Origin: Candidatus Gastranaerophilales bacterium
GTDB lineage: Bacteria > Cyanobacteriota > Vampirovibrionia > Gastranaerophilales > Gastranaerophilaceae
Assembly (NCBI GenBank): GCA_905234915.1
Contig: CAJOJP010000007.1
Coordinates: 1-32,685, forward strand
DNA length: 32,685 bases
Direction: 5' to 3'
Numbering within the stretch: the stretch's first letter is position 1; every line of letters begins with the position of its first letter. This document shows positions 1 through 8,599 of the stretch, in pieces. Below the pieces are notes generated by a model, which worked only from the letters and a program-made list of their open reading frames with translations, was not told where the DNA came from and made no database searches. The position numbers were made by a program, and so were the translations under genes.

Positions 1-1
1 A

Positions 2-82
2 GCCGACTCGCCATCCGAGCGGCTTTGGGTTGAAGCTAGCAAAGTAGAATACGTAGCAGCAGCTTTGAAGATTTTTTCTTAA
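2..82 (+). CDS. possible C-terminal fragment of a gene cut by the window edge
   Basis: The first bases read open on the plus strand for 26 codons and end at TAA (80-82); the tail reads ...LWVEASKVEYVAAALKIFS. The stretch is clearly richer in G+C than what follows, and the residue mix looks like a protein C-terminus. I do not recognise the family. The same bases 1-24 can also fold into a nine-pair stem with one bulged A, so a structured RNA end is an alternative. Low confidence because only 26 residues are visible. Confidence 0.3.
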   Translation, partial: ADSPSERLWVEASKVEYVAAALKIFS

Positions 83-153
83 GAATGAATTTTTAATTAT
101 TTATATATTTCTCTGTCAAAGATATAATTATTTTTTGCACCAAAATATATTTT

Positions 154-1197
154 TCAGTGTAAAAATTTAAAAAAAGGATTTTTCATTTTATGTGAATTAA
201 TTTCCTCCTTCCTCAAGTCTATTAAAAGAGGAGAAAGTGTAACAAAATCTTTTTCAAACAAAGGATTTCTCAAACATTTTTTTAGCTTTGGAAAATTCTT
301 GTGAGAAGGAAGATGAACAGCCATACTTTCGTATTTATTTTCAAGATTTGGCCAATAATCTCTAACTTCCCAGAAATCGGCATTTGCCCCGTATTTATGG
401 GCAAAATTTACAAAAGCTGCCATTTCTTCGTAATTTTCGCTGCAAACAACAAATTTAAAATGAAAATGCGGTATTTTTCCTTGTTGATGAAGTTTTTTAA
501 TATATTTAAGATTTTTAAGGAGTAAATTCCAAGCATCAATTCTGAAAATTTTTTTATGAGTATTTGCCGTAGTCGCATTTATAGAAATAGATAACTCCAT
601 AATTTTATCTTTTAGATTAAGCTGATTAATCAAACTTTCCGAAGCGCAAATACCGTTAGTCATTAGTTTAAATTTAATATTCGGATAATGATTAGAAATA
701 ATTTTAATAATTTCTCTTGATATTTTGGAAGAAAAAGCATCACCTAAATCATTAACAGTAACAACCTCAACATTTTTCATAACAGGAAGATAAAAATTAA
801 TGAGATTGTTTTTAATTTTATCAAATTCCGCATCAGAAGAAGAAATAATGTTATCCCTGCAAAAAATGCACTTTGCGTTGCAATCGCGCCCCATAGGAAA
901 CGCAACGGTTGTAGGAAGTTTTTGCATTACAGGTTTAAAACAGGGGATAATGTCATTAAAGTGAATATCTTTATTTCCTGATAATTTGTGGCAGATTTTA
1001 TGATTACAATAAGGATATTCGCCTTTAAGTGCGTGCTCGCGCATTTTAACGGCAAGCTCACAATTCCAAATATCATTAAAATTTGAAGTAAATATGTTAC
1101 CCATTGAAGTTTTATCAACCCTTTGAGCACAGCAAAGATAAACACTGCCGTCAATATCCATCTCTATTTCATTAAATAAAGACCAACAAACTTTCAT
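154..1197 (-). CDS. radical SAM protein with an N-terminal cysteine-rich domain
   Basis: A 347-residue radical SAM enzyme; substrate unknown. The [4Fe-4S]/SAM motif CNAKCIFC lies at about residues 106-113. Before it, residues 4-70 hold a cluster of cysteines (C4, C22, C23, C46, C64, C69) around a GNIF...DIWN stretch. That pattern resembles the SPASM auxiliary-cluster domain, which normally follows the radical SAM barrel rather than preceding it. The middle (residues about 145-270) carries the alternating strand/helix pattern of the partial TIM barrel. No signal peptide is seen, so a cytoplasmic location is inferred. The ATG has no strong Shine-Dalgarno. The gene lies 25 bases beyond the phosphatase gene on the same strand and could be the last gene of that transcript. 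SPASM enzymes commonly modify peptides or enzymes, but no precursor peptide is adjacent, so no substrate is proposed. Confidence 0.85.
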   Translation of the reverse strand: MKVCWSLFNEIEMDIDGSVYLCCAQRVDKTSMGNIFTSNFNDIWNCELAVKMREHALKGEYPYCNHKICHKLSGNKDIHFNDIIPCFKPVMQKLPTTVAFPMGRDCNAKCIFCRDNIISSSDAEFDKIKNNLINFYLPVMKNVEVVTVNDLGDAFSSKISREIIKIISNHYPNIKFKLMTNGICASESLINQLNLKDKIMELSISINATTANTHKKIFRIDAWNLLLKNLKYIKKLHQQGKIPHFHFKFVVCSENYEEMAAFVNFAHKYGANADFWEVRDYWPNLENKYESMAVHLPSHKNFPKLKKCLRNPLFEKDFVTLSPLLIDLRKEEINSHKMKNPFFKFLH

Positions 1198-1222
1198 AAT
1201 ACTATTTTAGCATAAAAATGTA

Positions 1223-2875
1223 TTATCTAATCCTTATATCACATTTAGCGGTTAAATCTCCGTTTGAATTTTCAAAGTGCTGCTTAAAAAGTTCTTGAAC
1301 ACTATATCCTGTATATTCGGAAATATTTTTTATTCTTGCAATTTGAGGATTTTGACTTTTATTAAAATATTTTTCCACATTTGCTATTTTATATTTTGAT
1401 GTTAATTCAATTTCTTTATTTGTTCTTGTATCTTTTACATACATTGCAAGTTCACACAAATCAGCTCCATTGTCATAGGCTTTTATAATTTCTGTTTTGT
1501 TGATTTCAAGTCCTGCATATTGTATTAACGGATTTTTTTCCGGCATTTCCCTGTTAAATAATATATTATCCAACACCATATATACAATATCTTCGCCGGT
1601 TAAATTTGTAGTCATAATTTTTCCGTCTTCTTCTTTTATTCCCACAAGTACATTCATAATATCAAAATTACTTATGCCGGGTTCATTTGATATTTGTAGA
1701 GGATGTCTTATTGCGGAAGCATTCAAAGCAAAAAAATCTATATTTTTATCGGTTTTTTTCAGTTCCTCTAAAATCGAATCGGTAACAAAATTTGCTAAAT
1801 AGTTATTTCCCGATCTTATATTGTCTAAATCAAGAGTTTTTAGTTCATCGTTCATAGATTTTATTTTATATATTTTTTTCAAGTCATCTTTGAACAAGCT
1901 TTTATGTAATTCAGCCAAAATACCTGTCATATTTGTTTTATCGGGATATATTTCTTTTAGTGTAATATTATCTAATTTTCCTTCGTCATCTATTTGTAAT
2001 TTTGCATTTATAATTTTCTTGAAATTCATTGATAAAGGTACTATAGGTGTATTATTCGACATTCTAATTTTATCTTTATGTTCATGACCGTCAAAAACTA
2101 AATCAACAGGTGCTTCTTTTGCAAGATTATCCGCAAAATTAACTCCCGTATGCGACATTAATATAACTATACCATCGGGATTATTTTCTTTAAATTTACT
2201 TATTCGATTTTTACATTCCTCCATAGTTTTGTTATAATCTTCTTTTTTTACTTTTGCCTGAGGTTTCAATATATTATTTATCATTTTTATACCACTCAAA
2301 TTTTTTTGATAAAATAATAAATTTACGGGCAAAATTCCAAGAAATAAAACTTTATGTTTAATATTCGGATTTTTGTCATCCTCTGCTTCTAATATATATT
2401 CGTTTAACAGTTTATGTTTTTCCCGTGGTTTAAATAATCCTCCCGATTTTTCTATATTCATATTAGTTGTAACAATTTTTGCATCTAAATCTGATAAAAC
2501 ATCGTTTAATAAAGGAACACCTCCGTCAAACTCATGATTGCCCGGAGTAAATAATGTTATTGTATCTTTTGCTATTTTTTTTACTTCATTTATAAATTCA
2601 TTTAACATTTGACTTTGAAAAAAGCCCAGCTGTTTATGCGGATTTGATTTATATCCTGTTTTTCCTCCATCCATAAACCAATCGCCGCATATTATCGTAA
2701 CATTTTTATTCCCTTTTTGCCCAGAACAAAATATATTGTTTTTATTTTTTCTCATTTCTTCTAATGCGCTGTTTGCATAAACAAGTTCGCCATGAGTATC
2801 GGAAAAAGCATTTATATTTATAGTCGCAGCTTTAAAGGAATTATTATAATCGAATTTGTTTAAAGTAATATTCAT
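1223..2875 (-). CDS. 5'-nucleotidase/UshA-family metallophosphatase
   Basis: A 550-residue two-domain protein of the 5'-nucleotidase/2',3'-cyclic phosphodiesterase family, expected to remove phosphate from nucleotides or related esters using two metal ions. The metallophosphatase motifs occur in order: FSDTHG (D26, H28), GD (D65), PGNHEFDGG (N113, H114), SHTG (H242) and GHEH (H264, H266). The C-terminal substrate domain follows from about residue 350, with the family-typical NASAIRHP and a helix-rich tail. Family members are usually exported, yet no Sec signal peptide is visible. Instead the N-terminus is Asn-rich with NNSFKAA at residues 11-17. It lies 63 bases after the second ExbD gene on the same strand and may be cotranscribed with the TonB/ExbBD genes. 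No strong ribosome site precedes the ATG, so the exact start is uncertain. Confidence 0.88.
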   Translation of the reverse strand: MNITLNKFDYNNSFKAATININAFSDTHGELVYANSALEEMRKNKNNIFCSGQKGNKNVTIICGDWFMDGGKTGYKSNPHKQLGFFQSQMLNEFINEVKKIAKDTITLFTPGNHEFDGGVPLLNDVLSDLDAKIVTTNMNIEKSGGLFKPREKHKLLNEYILEAEDDKNPNIKHKVLFLGILPVNLLFYQKNLSGIKMINNILKPQAKVKKEDYNKTMEECKNRISKFKENNPDGIVILMSHTGVNFADNLAKEAPVDLVFDGHEHKDKIRMSNNTPIVPLSMNFKKIINAKLQIDDEGKLDNITLKEIYPDKTNMTGILAELHKSLFKDDLKKIYKIKSMNDELKTLDLDNIRSGNNYLANFVTDSILEELKKTDKNIDFFALNASAIRHPLQISNEPGISNFDIMNVLVGIKEEDGKIMTTNLTGEDIVYMVLDNILFNREMPEKNPLIQYAGLEINKTEIIKAYDNGADLCELAMYVKDTRTNKEIELTSKYKIANVEKYFNKSQNPQIARIKNISEYTGYSVQELFKQHFENSNGDLTAKCDIRIR

Positions 2876-2938
2876 ACGCTTATAAAATCAATGAATGAAT
2901 AAATTTGCGTTTTGTTATACTTTTTGTAATAAAACTTA

Positions 2939-3328
2939 TTAATATTCTGAAATTGAAATATTTGTAACTCCGTTATTTCTTGCTTCATCCATCAATTTTA
3001 CAACTGCCCCGTGAGTTGCATTATCTTGAGTCATTATTAAAAGTCCGTCCGGATTTTCTTTTGCCTGTTCCGTTATCATAGATGCTAAGTTGTCTGATGA
3101 AATTTCCGTATCATTTAACATGTACTTATCTTCATTAGTAACAAGCACTTTTATCAGTTTAGAATCTTTAATTTCATCTTGAACTTCTATCATATTTGGA
3201 ACTGCTAAATTTAAACCCTGCTGGTCAAGCAATGGAGCTATAACCATCATTATAATTAAAAGTACAAGAAAAATATCCGTCAGCGGTGTTATATTTATTT
3301 CATTAAAGGTTTTTCTTTCGCTTCGCAT
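2939..3328 (-). CDS. exbD: ExbD/TolR-family biopolymer transport protein (second copy)
   Basis: A 129-residue inner-membrane protein of the ExbD/TolR family. With ExbB/TolQ it forms the proton-driven motor that energises TonB or TolA. There is one transmembrane helix near residues 15-33 after the conserved segment EINITPLTDIFLVLL. The Asp of PLTD is the known proton-handling residue of the family. A periplasmic domain follows (residues 35-129). I place the start at the ATG ending at 3328, because AAGGA sits ten bases upstream and the start lies 14 bases past the stop of the preceding exbD. A longer reading from a TTG at 3355 would overlap that gene and has no good ribosome site. The membrane segment is residue-for-residue identical to that of the upstream copy while the periplasmic parts differ, so the two copies probably work as a heteromer or arose by duplication. 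Confidence 0.92.
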   Translation of the reverse strand: MRSERKTFNEINITPLTDIFLVLLIIMMVIAPLLDQQGLNLAVPNMIEVQDEIKDSKLIKVLVTNEDKYMLNDTEISSDNLASMITEQAKENPDGLLIMTQDNATHGAVVKLMDEARNNGVTNISISEY

Positions 3329-3342
3329 TGTTTTAAATTCCT

Positions 3343-3861
3343 TTATTCGTTCCAATCATAATCGGATTGTACTTTTGATTTTTTGTTTTTAGTTTGTACT
3401 TCTGAATTTTGTTCAATTTTTACGGAATTACGCTCTAAATTTTTCTGTTCTTTTTTACTCAACGGTTCACCTGCCAGAACAAGCTTGTTATATTGTGCCT
3501 CTTGAGCTGCTTTCATTATTTTTTGTATTTCACTGCTTTTTGTTTGTGTATCAGCTTTAACTACTACCTCGGGTTTTTCAAGAGTCAATTTTAAAGCAAC
3601 TAATTCTTCCACCAAATTTTTGTCTGAAATTGGTTTTCCGTTTAAGTAATATTGTCCCTGTTTTGTTACCGAAATTTCCGCATTTTTTTGTTCTACTGCC
3701 GTACCCGAATTAATTTCCGGTATATTTATATCCGTATCTATAGATTGAAAAGAGGGAGCTATTACCATCATTATTATTAGCAATACCAGAAAAATATCGG
3801 TTAACGGTGTAATATTAATCTCGGTAAATAATGTTTTTTTTCCGCTGTCTGTGAATGCCAT
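3343..3861 (-). CDS. exbD: ExbD/TolR-family biopolymer transport protein (first copy)
   Basis: A 172-residue ExbD/TolR-type subunit of the proton-driven energising complex. The conserved membrane segment covers residues 14-36 and contains the key Asp in ITPLTD. The periplasmic domain follows at about 40-130. A charged, Lys/Asn/Gln-rich tail (residues about 133-172) has no counterpart in the second copy. AGGA stands ten bases before the ATG. The gene begins nine bases after the exbB stop codon and ends 14 bases before the second exbD, so the three are almost certainly cotranscribed and translationally coupled. TolR and ExbD cannot be separated by motif alone. ExbD is preferred because the first gene of the set encodes a TonB-like protein and no Pal or TolB is nearby. 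Confidence 0.93.
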   Translation of the reverse strand: MAFTDSGKKTLFTEINITPLTDIFLVLLIIMMVIAPSFQSIDTDINIPEINSGTAVEQKNAEISVTKQGQYYLNGKPISDKNLVEELVALKLTLEKPEVVVKADTQTKSSEIQKIMKAAQEAQYNKLVLAGEPLSKKEQKNLERNSVKIEQNSEVQTKNKKSKVQSDYDWNE

Positions 3862-3870
3862 TTTTTTTTC

Positions 3871-4506
3871 CTATACTAATGCTTTTTCCTGTATTTTTTC
3901 TTCAGAATCCGTAAAGCTCAGGAATAATAATTTTATAAGCTGAAAATCATCTTCATATCTTTTAACGGTAGATTGGAACGAATTATAAAGGACAACCGCA
4001 ACAATAGCAACACCAAGACCGAACGCGGTAGCTATCAAAGCCGACCCTATACCCATAGCAACTGCTGCTGATTGGTTGCCTTGTGAAGCAAGGTCTTGAA
4101 AGGTATATAAAATTCTTACAACCGTTCCGAATAAACCTAAAAACGGGCAGACACCGCCTACAGTACCTATTATTGTTAAATACTTTTCAAGTTTTCTTGT
4201 TGCAAGATTTGCACTTATATCAAAGGAACGTGAAAATCCACCTTTTTGCTCGCCGAAAATTCTTACGGCTTCTTCCGCCACTTCACCTATTACGCCGCCA
4301 AGCTGGATACTTAAATTCTTTGCCGAATCAAGTCTGTTATTTACAAGTTCGGTTTTTAATGCACGAATAAATTTAACAACATCGCGTTTATTTTTGTTGT
4401 AAAAACAATATCTGTTAATTGCAACGGCAACAGTCAATATTGAACAAAGCAAAATAGGCAGTAATACCGGCCAGTCCATTTGAATTGAATGTAAAAGTAA
4501 TTCCAT
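3871..4506 (-). CDS. exbB: MotA/TolQ/ExbB-family proton channel protein
   Basis: A 211-residue inner-membrane protein with three predicted helices, at about residues 10-30, 115-135 and 155-178. It contains the family-typical segment GSALIATAFGLGVAIVAVV near its C-terminal membrane helix and GTVGGVCPFLGLFGTV in the second. ExbB/TolQ subunits form a pentameric pore around an ExbD/TolR dimer and turn proton flow into motion of TonB or TolA. The gene starts 25 bases after the tonB-like stop codon and ends nine bases before the first exbD, so it belongs to one operon. The length is normal for the family, and its key small residues and Thr in the pore helix appear intact. Confidence 0.93.
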   Translation of the reverse strand: MELLLHSIQMDWPVLLPILLCSILTVAVAINRYCFYNKNKRDVVKFIRALKTELVNNRLDSAKNLSIQLGGVIGEVAEEAVRIFGEQKGGFSRSFDISANLATRKLEKYLTIIGTVGGVCPFLGLFGTVVRILYTFQDLASQGNQSAAVAMGIGSALIATAFGLGVAIVAVVLYNSFQSTVKRYEDDFQLIKLLFLSFTDSEEKIQEKALV

Positions 4507-4531
4507 AATTTATTTCCTCTTTTCTTTAATG

Positions 4532-5755
4532 TTAATATCGTTCAGCATTTATACCAAGCACGTTATAATCAAACGTGAATTGAATATCAACTTTTTCTCC
4601 TTTAAACTCGGGCGGTAAAGGTCTAAATGGAGCCGTTAACTTAACCGCATTTATTGCCGCCTCATCAGCAGTCTGTAAACCCGAGGATTTTTGAACTTTT
4701 ACGTTTAATAATCTTCCGTCGCGCGCAATAGAGAATAATAATACAACTTGTTTGCTTTCATTATCCTTAGGCGGTTCCCAGTTCATTTTTATACGTCTTT
4801 GAAGCTCCTTCATATACGGTCCGAAATCAGGCTCTTTTATTGCATCAATACCGGGAGCACCGTTTGGATTACCGGGAGATGGGTTTCCGACATTTCCTCT
4901 TGAGCTTCCGTTTCCGTTAGAAAATCTTCCGCCGCCGCCCGATGAAGTTCCTTTACCGCTTGTATTTGAAGAACCTCTGCCGGATGTAGCAGGTGAAAAA
5001 CTTGGAGCAGGAGATGATTTTCCTCCGTTTGAACCTCTTGACGCTCCTCCATTTGTCATAGGTTCTGAGGTAACAGGAGCATTAGACGGTTGTGCTACAG
5101 GTATTGCCGATTTAGACGGCATTGGAATATTAAAAGTTGATGAAGGATTTGGTTTGGGAGCAGAATTTACCATTGTAGCATTTGGTTTTGGTGCTGCAGG
5201 TTTTGGGGCAGGAGCCGTTGGTTTAGGCTGAGCGGGCTGCTCCTGTTTTGGGGATTCTGCCACGGGCTTAGCTTCCTGCTTTTGAACTTTTTCTGCCTGT
5301 TTTTTCGGCTGCTGTACCTTCTTTTGTTCCGGACTTTTTGCCGGAGCAGGTGAAGAAGGTTTCTTTTCCGGCAAATTAGGTGCCGACTCCTGCGGAAGCG
5401 AAACAGCACGCTTAGGATCATTTTTGCCACCGGCTCTTGAATTCTTATCAGCTCTGTTTTTTGTATTTTTATTTATCGGCTGTGCTTCTTTGTCAACAAG
5501 TACAAACTCTATATCTTTCGGCATTACAGGCGGCTTGTTAAATAAACCGAAATCTATTCCCAATAATTTAAAAATATATGATACCATAAGTATTGCAATA
5601 ACTATTAAAGGATGTAATATAATTGACCAAATAAGAGCTATTGAAAATTTATCATTTCCGTTTCTTATTACGGCAGGAACTTCGTAATCGGAAAATATTA
5701 CATTTTTTGTTGTTGTTTTTATTTCTGTTTCATTTTCGTTTTTTAAGATAGACAT
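4532..5755 (-). CDS. TonB-family energy transducer
   Basis: A 407-residue protein with the three-part TonB plan. A cytoplasmic N-terminus is followed by one membrane anchor (about residues 38-66). A long periplasmic spacer comes next: Pro/Lys/Ala-rich at 120-220, then Gly/Ser/Asn-rich at 225-300. The C-terminal TonB domain lies at about 312-407 (MKELQRRIKMNW, FSIARDGRLLNVKV, DEAAINAVKLTAPFRPLP). It should carry energy from the ExbB/ExbD motor to outer-membrane partners. The spacer is unusually long and of two distinct compositions. TolA is an alternative name, but the C-terminal signature is the TonB one. It is the first of four tightly packed genes and follows a terminator-like hairpin, so it may have its own promoter; I could not identify a convincing one. 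Confidence 0.9.
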   Translation of the reverse strand: MSILKNENETEIKTTTKNVIFSDYEVPAVIRNGNDKFSIALIWSIILHPLIVIAILMVSYIFKLLGIDFGLFNKPPVMPKDIEFVLVDKEAQPINKNTKNRADKNSRAGGKNDPKRAVSLPQESAPNLPEKKPSSPAPAKSPEQKKVQQPKKQAEKVQKQEAKPVAESPKQEQPAQPKPTAPAPKPAAPKPNATMVNSAPKPNPSSTFNIPMPSKSAIPVAQPSNAPVTSEPMTNGGASRGSNGGKSSPAPSFSPATSGRGSSNTSGKGTSSGGGGRFSNGNGSSRGNVGNPSPGNPNGAPGIDAIKEPDFGPYMKELQRRIKMNWEPPKDNESKQVVLLFSIARDGRLLNVKVQKSSGLQTADEAAINAVKLTAPFRPLPPEFKGEKVDIQFTFDYNVLGINAERY

Positions 5756-5788
5756 CCCGTTATATTCCCATTTGTGATTAATTTTATC

Positions 5789-5826
5789 AAAAAAACATTA
5801 ATTAAACAAATTGTCTGTTTGATTAA
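5789..5826 (-). terminator. AT-rich intrinsic terminator after the TPR gene
   Basis: Read on the minus strand, an 11-base arm (5816-5826) pairs with 5798-5808 at 10 of 11 positions around a seven-base loop, and a run of seven T follows at 5795-5789. It lies between the TPR protein stop and the TonB start. It should end or attenuate TPR transcription and partly separate it from the TonB operon. The stem is A/T-rich, so efficiency is uncertain. Confidence 0.6.
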
Positions 5827-5840
5827 TAAATAAGACTATT

Positions 5841-7265
5841 TTATCTTATAAATGCCATATCCTGTAAAATAAGCATTCTAAGTTCGGAATTATCGGTATT
5901 TCTTGCTGCAGAATAAGCTTTATTTAAAAGAGTCTTTGCTTTTGCTTTGTTGCCGTACTCTTTCATTATCATAGCGGCTTCCCGATAATTTTTGGCAAGA
6001 TTTTCCTGTTCGCTTAATTTTGAATAGGCTTCTGTTGATGTACTGTAAGAAGTTAATGCTCTTGCTTTTTCTCCCAGTCTGTTTTGCATTTTTGCATTTT
6101 TTGCATATATTACGCCTATTACTTTGTCATCTTTTGTACTGTTTGCAGTAATTGCGGCAAGTTTCATAAACATATCGGCATTATTTTTATCGTATCTTCT
6201 TGCATGAATTTCTGCAAGTTCCGAGAGTGCTTTACTTTGCATTTTTAAATTATCGGCTTCACCTGCATAAGCGGCTGCTGCTCCGTAATGTTCCACTGCC
6301 GGTTCAAAATTTATATAGTCATCATAAATTTTTCCCATAGACATATATGCTCTTGCTTTAAGATTATTATCCTCCGACTGTAATGCCGCTATGGCAAAAT
6401 TATATAATGCATCTTCAGGACGATTAAATTCATTATAAAGTTTCCCTTCTTCAAAATGAATCATTGCTTGAGTCTGCTCATCGCCTATTTCTTCCGCATA
6501 ATCCATTGAATTTTTAAAATTTCTAAGAGCTGTTTCTTTATTATCGGCTAATGCATATTTTTTTGCCTGAATAAACATTCTTTTTAATCGTTCATCTTTT
6601 GGTACATATATATTTTTTTCAGAAGGCTGATTTTGCTCAATTACTTCTTCTTTCGGCTCCTCCTGTTTTACTTCGTCTTCTTTAATTTCTGTTTCTTCAA
6701 TATCCGTCTGAGGAAGAACTTCAATCTGTTCTTCAACAATCTTTGTTTCTTCCTGCGGTATAGGAATTTCTTCCTTTGGTTGTTCAACTTTGAAATCTAT
6801 AGGCTGAAGAAACAGTGTATCTACCCATTCTTCAACTACTCTTGAAGGTTTTTTCAGAGTATTTGTTATAAATTCATCTAATATTTTAGAAGCATTTTTT
6901 AAATTGGATTGAATTATTTCTCTGTTTGGATTTGTTTTTTGAGCTTGACTTTCAACCAAACTAAGATAAGAAGAAACCTCTTTTTTTATATCTTCCGGAG
7001 TACCTATCGCATTTGCGGTATTTCTGAAATCCGATAAAATTTGTTCAATTCCGATTTGCTTTTTCGTATAATCAATTGCAACTTTTTCACCGTTGGGAAA
7101 ATATGAATTTGATGACTGCCTGTTTTGTTCTGTTGTGTTTTGCTTTTCATTATCAGTATTTTTTGATGAGGCAGAACTTTTTTCTTCATCCTGTTTAGGC
7201 TGAATTTGTCTTTGATTAATATTGTAATAGGATTGTACATATCCGGGATAGATTGTATTATACAA
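5841..7265 (-). CDS. tetratricopeptide-repeat protein
   Basis: A 474-residue protein. The N-terminal third is polar and Gln/Asn-rich, with helical segments at about 68-140. An acidic Glu/Pro/Lys linker follows (about 160-215). Residues 224-474 are a run of about six to seven TPR-like helix pairs (for example ALRNFKNSMDYAEEIGD, ALYNFAIAALQSEDNN, ALTSYSTSTEAYSKL). TPR arrays are protein-interaction scaffolds; no enzymatic motif is present. The start codon is TTG at 7265, preceded by GAGG eight bases away, and no better start is nearby. There is no signal peptide or membrane segment, so a cytoplasmic location is likely. It lies upstream of the TonB set on the same strand but is separated from it by a terminator-like hairpin, so a functional link is only suggested by position. 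Confidence 0.8.
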   Translation of the reverse strand: MYNTIYPGYVQSYYNINQRQIQPKQDEEKSSASSKNTDNEKQNTTEQNRQSSNSYFPNGEKVAIDYTKKQIGIEQILSDFRNTANAIGTPEDIKKEVSSYLSLVESQAQKTNPNREIIQSNLKNASKILDEFITNTLKKPSRVVEEWVDTLFLQPIDFKVEQPKEEIPIPQEETKIVEEQIEVLPQTDIEETEIKEDEVKQEEPKEEVIEQNQPSEKNIYVPKDERLKRMFIQAKKYALADNKETALRNFKNSMDYAEEIGDEQTQAMIHFEEGKLYNEFNRPEDALYNFAIAALQSEDNNLKARAYMSMGKIYDDYINFEPAVEHYGAAAAYAGEADNLKMQSKALSELAEIHARRYDKNNADMFMKLAAITANSTKDDKVIGVIYAKNAKMQNRLGEKARALTSYSTSTEAYSKLSEQENLAKNYREAAMIMKEYGNKAKAKTLLNKAYSAARNTDNSELRMLILQDMAFIR

Positions 7266-7432
7266 TTTTTACCGCCTCAATTGACACTTTACCCACATTC
7301 TACATATCTTAGTATGCAGCTTTTCGGAAAATTTTAAAATACACCATTTAATGTATTAATAATTTTTATCCCTAAATCAGTAATTATTGTATTTTTTTTA
7401 CAATTTTAAATAATATTTGTATCTGAAAAAAC

Positions 7433-7461
7433 TTGATTAAACATTTTGTTTAATTTATAAA
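7433..7461 (+). promoter_or_regulatory. sigma-70-type promoter of gap
   Basis: A -35 element TTGATT (7433-7438) and a -10 element TATAAA (7456-7461) are separated by exactly 17 bases. They lie about 49 bases upstream of the gap start codon. AAGGAG at 7495-7500 is the ribosome site, nine bases before the ATG. Confidence 0.7.
7436..7454. promoter_or_regulatory. palindromic operator candidate between -35 and -10 of gap
   Basis: ATTAAACA (7436-7443) and TGTTTAAT (7447-7454) form a perfect eight-base inverted repeat with a three-base centre. It fills most of the promoter spacer and touches the -35 box. A bound dimeric repressor would block RNA polymerase. No regulator gene is adjacent, so the binding protein is unknown, and A/T-rich palindromes also occur by chance in this base composition. 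Confidence 0.45.
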
Positions 7462-7503
7462 AGAGTTATAAATTAAAAAACCATGGTAGGTAAAAAGGAG
7501 TAA

Positions 7504-8514
<1,011 letters not shown>

Positions 8515-8541
8515 TTTAAAACCAATTTCAATTAAATAAGC

Positions 8542-8572
8542 AATAAAGACCGTCAATTTGACGGTCTTTATT
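8542..8572. terminator. bidirectional terminator between gap and the glycan cluster
   Basis: A perfect 13-base inverted repeat (8542-8554 with 8560-8572) encloses a five-base loop; the core is GACCGTC/GACGGTC. T-rich flanks lie on both strands (CTTTATTATAAT on plus). It sits 28 bases after gap and 28 bases after the end of the converging glycosyltransferase gene, so it can serve both. Confidence 0.85.
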
Positions 8573-8599
8573 ATAATGAAATGCTTATTAATTAACTAA

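Noticed and set aside
1..24. Stem-loop at the left edge as an RNA gene end or terminator
   Set aside because: No T run follows, and the bases read as protein in an open frame; I could not match any known RNA.
3329..3355. TTG-initiated extension of the second exbD
   Set aside because: It overlaps the first exbD and lacks a ribosome site; the ATG at 3328 has AAGGA and the normal family N-terminus.
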